From contig LNDP01000013.1 in NCBI GenBank assembly GCA_001464665.1, forward strand, positions 23,767-87,766: a stretch of DNA of 64,000 nucleotides, given 5' to 3'. Numbering within the stretch: position 1 is the stretch's first letter; each line of letters begins with the position of its first letter. Positions 63,328 through 64,000 of the stretch are shown piece by piece. Under the pieces are notes generated by a model. That model was not told the origin of the DNA. It did no database searches and saw only the letters and a list, made by a program, of their open reading frames with translations. Source of the stretch: Acidobacteria bacterium Ga0074141. Its GTDB lineage: Bacteria; Acidobacteriota; Blastocatellia; Pyrinomonadales; Pyrinomonadaceae. Position numbers and translations under genes: made by a program.

Positions 63328-63413
63328 GCTCGGTGTGCGGGGTGTCGTCCTGTAAAAAGTTGACACATTGCGTCCTAAATCCATGTGTTCGTCCGATCTC
63401 CGCATTTCTCTCC

Positions 63414-63456
63414 ATTGTTAATTGTTAATTGGCTAATTTTTAATTGGTAATTGAGG
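63414..63456 (+). repeat. Heptamer run (ATTGTTA-like)
   Basis: Units ATTGTTA, ATTGTTA, ATTGGCTA, ATTTTTA, ATTGGTA, ATTGAGG with a period of about 7. It lies in the gap after copy B of the 91-bp element. Confidence 0.6.
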
Positions 63457-63576
63457 AGGCCTTGGTCTTTCGCCTTTCCCAACGGCTGGCGACTGACTAC
63501 CGACAGCTGTCAATTGTTCTTCCCTCCGCTTTCCATATTCTTTTCTCTACTTCCGAAAGGGAATGGCGATCCGTGA

Positions 63577-63603
63577 GATCTGAAAGAGATGGATGATATG
63601 GAA
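63577..63603 (+). repeat. Nonamer run (GATCTGAAA-like)
   Basis: Units GATCTGAAA, GAGATGGAT, GATATGGAA, closely like the minus-strand units at 53054-53089 (23 of 27 bases). Confidence 0.55.
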
Positions 63604-63794
63604 GGTTGAAGTTTTGAAAGTTGCAGAGTTTCGAAGTTTCACGATAGGTGCGGCTATATAAAATAGTAGGACAATGAGTTTTTCGGCTCTAAGCTTTTAT
63701 GTGCCACTTCTATGTAAATGTTTTTTGGCAGTCACTATCCGTTTCCTCCGCATTATTTTGCTAGACACGACAAGAACATTCTCGCGGAGGAAAT

Positions 63795-64000
63795 ATGTTG
63801 ACCATCATTAAAAGACTACGAACGGCACTTTTTGTTGCCTTACTTGCTCTTACATTATGTGCCGCAAGTGCGGAGGCAGCGACTTTTACAGTGACAAACA
63901 CGAACGACAGCGGCGGCGGTAGTTTGAGAAGCGCGATCATCTCGGCAAATGGAAGCGGACAAGACGACACGATCGTTTTTAATGTAACGGGAGAAATTAC
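63795..64000 (+). CDS. Exported parallel beta-helix type protein, N-terminal part
   Basis: A gene running off the right edge. It starts at an ATG at 63795 with GGAGG six bases upstream. A signal peptide (MLTIIKRLRTALFVALLALT..., cleavage after ASAEA) is followed by TFTVTNTNDSGGGSLRSAII and DDTIVFNVTGEI. That pattern opens many large secreted right-handed beta-helix proteins in this group. Total length is unknown. Confidence 0.8.
   Translation, partial: MLTIIKRLRTALFVALLALTLCAASAEAATFTVTNTNDSGGGSLRSAIISANGSGQDDTIVFNVTGEI

Larger units (their letters stand above)
63229..63794. other. Repeat-rich intergenic region before the last gene
   Basis: About 565 bases with the inverted 91-bp element, a TTAATTG heptamer run and a nonamer run, described separately. 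A heptad-like stretch (GACTGACTACCGACAG) is at about 63490-63505. No gene is visible. Confidence 0.6.

Noticed and set aside
62104..63405. Upstream part of a 500-codon minus-strand open frame
   Set aside because: It lies antisense to the TPR protein and through the repeat; only the last 66 codons (61903-62103), with their own ribosome-binding site, look real.

Overview
The window looks like a chromosomal contig from an Acidobacteriota bacterium, most likely class Blastocatellia (Pyrinomonadaceae-like). The signs are an ECF sigma factor of the acidobacterial type next to a Ser/Thr kinase-TPR receptor, a VWFA-related protein of the type expanded in Acidobacteriota, chromosomal 'chaperone of endosialidase' secreted proteins, and the start of a parallel beta-helix type exported protein. 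This is inference from protein resemblance; there is no rRNA in the window.

Layout. (1) 1-4.54 kb: the end of a heavy-metal RND pump (CusA/CzcA-like), its TolC-like and HlyD/CusB-like partners, a Met/His-rich exported protein, a Cys-rich CBS protein and a small membrane protein. (2) 4.78-35.8 kb: a 30.8-kb segment bounded by two 43-bp identical copies of the 3' half of a tRNA gene (probably tRNA-Pro GGG). Each copy is followed by a hairpin terminator and preceded about 130 bp upstream by paired GTTGGTTGCA motifs. A tyrosine integrase lies just inside the left copy. I read this as a genomic island, with the metal-efflux block as a second island in tandem. Inside are seven consecutive genes for probable exported proteins on the minus strand (7.2-20.2 kb), a divergent ECF sigma/kinase pair, a decayed IS256-type transposase, a Fic-like remnant, a four-gene operon (ppdK, GltD-like, nifJ, DHOD-like) linking PEP, pyruvate, acetyl-CoA and ferredoxin, and decayed resolvase and secreted-protein remnants. 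(3) 35.8-64 kb: ordinary backbone with HtrA protease, agmatinase, lytic transglycosylase, sugar isomerase and Gfo/Idh/MocA dehydrogenase, VWA protein, zapA with a 6S RNA downstream, pheS/pheT, tdh/kbl, the thrS-infC-rpmI-rplT operon, a tRNA-Val, a formimidoylglutamase-like gene and a TPR protein.

The backbone operons carry unusual insertions: a DMP19-like gene between pheS and pheT, an M28 peptidase between infC and rpmI, and small genes plus repeats between tdh and kbl. infC appears to start at an AUC codon. The window also holds a set of interspersed short-period repeats (units of 7, 9 or 10 bp, several arranged as inverted arms). One of these lies in frame inside pheS; two others are 91-bp copies of one element in opposite orientation at 53.5 and 63.2 kb. 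These repeats and the secretome/sigma/kinase block are the best candidates for something not yet described.
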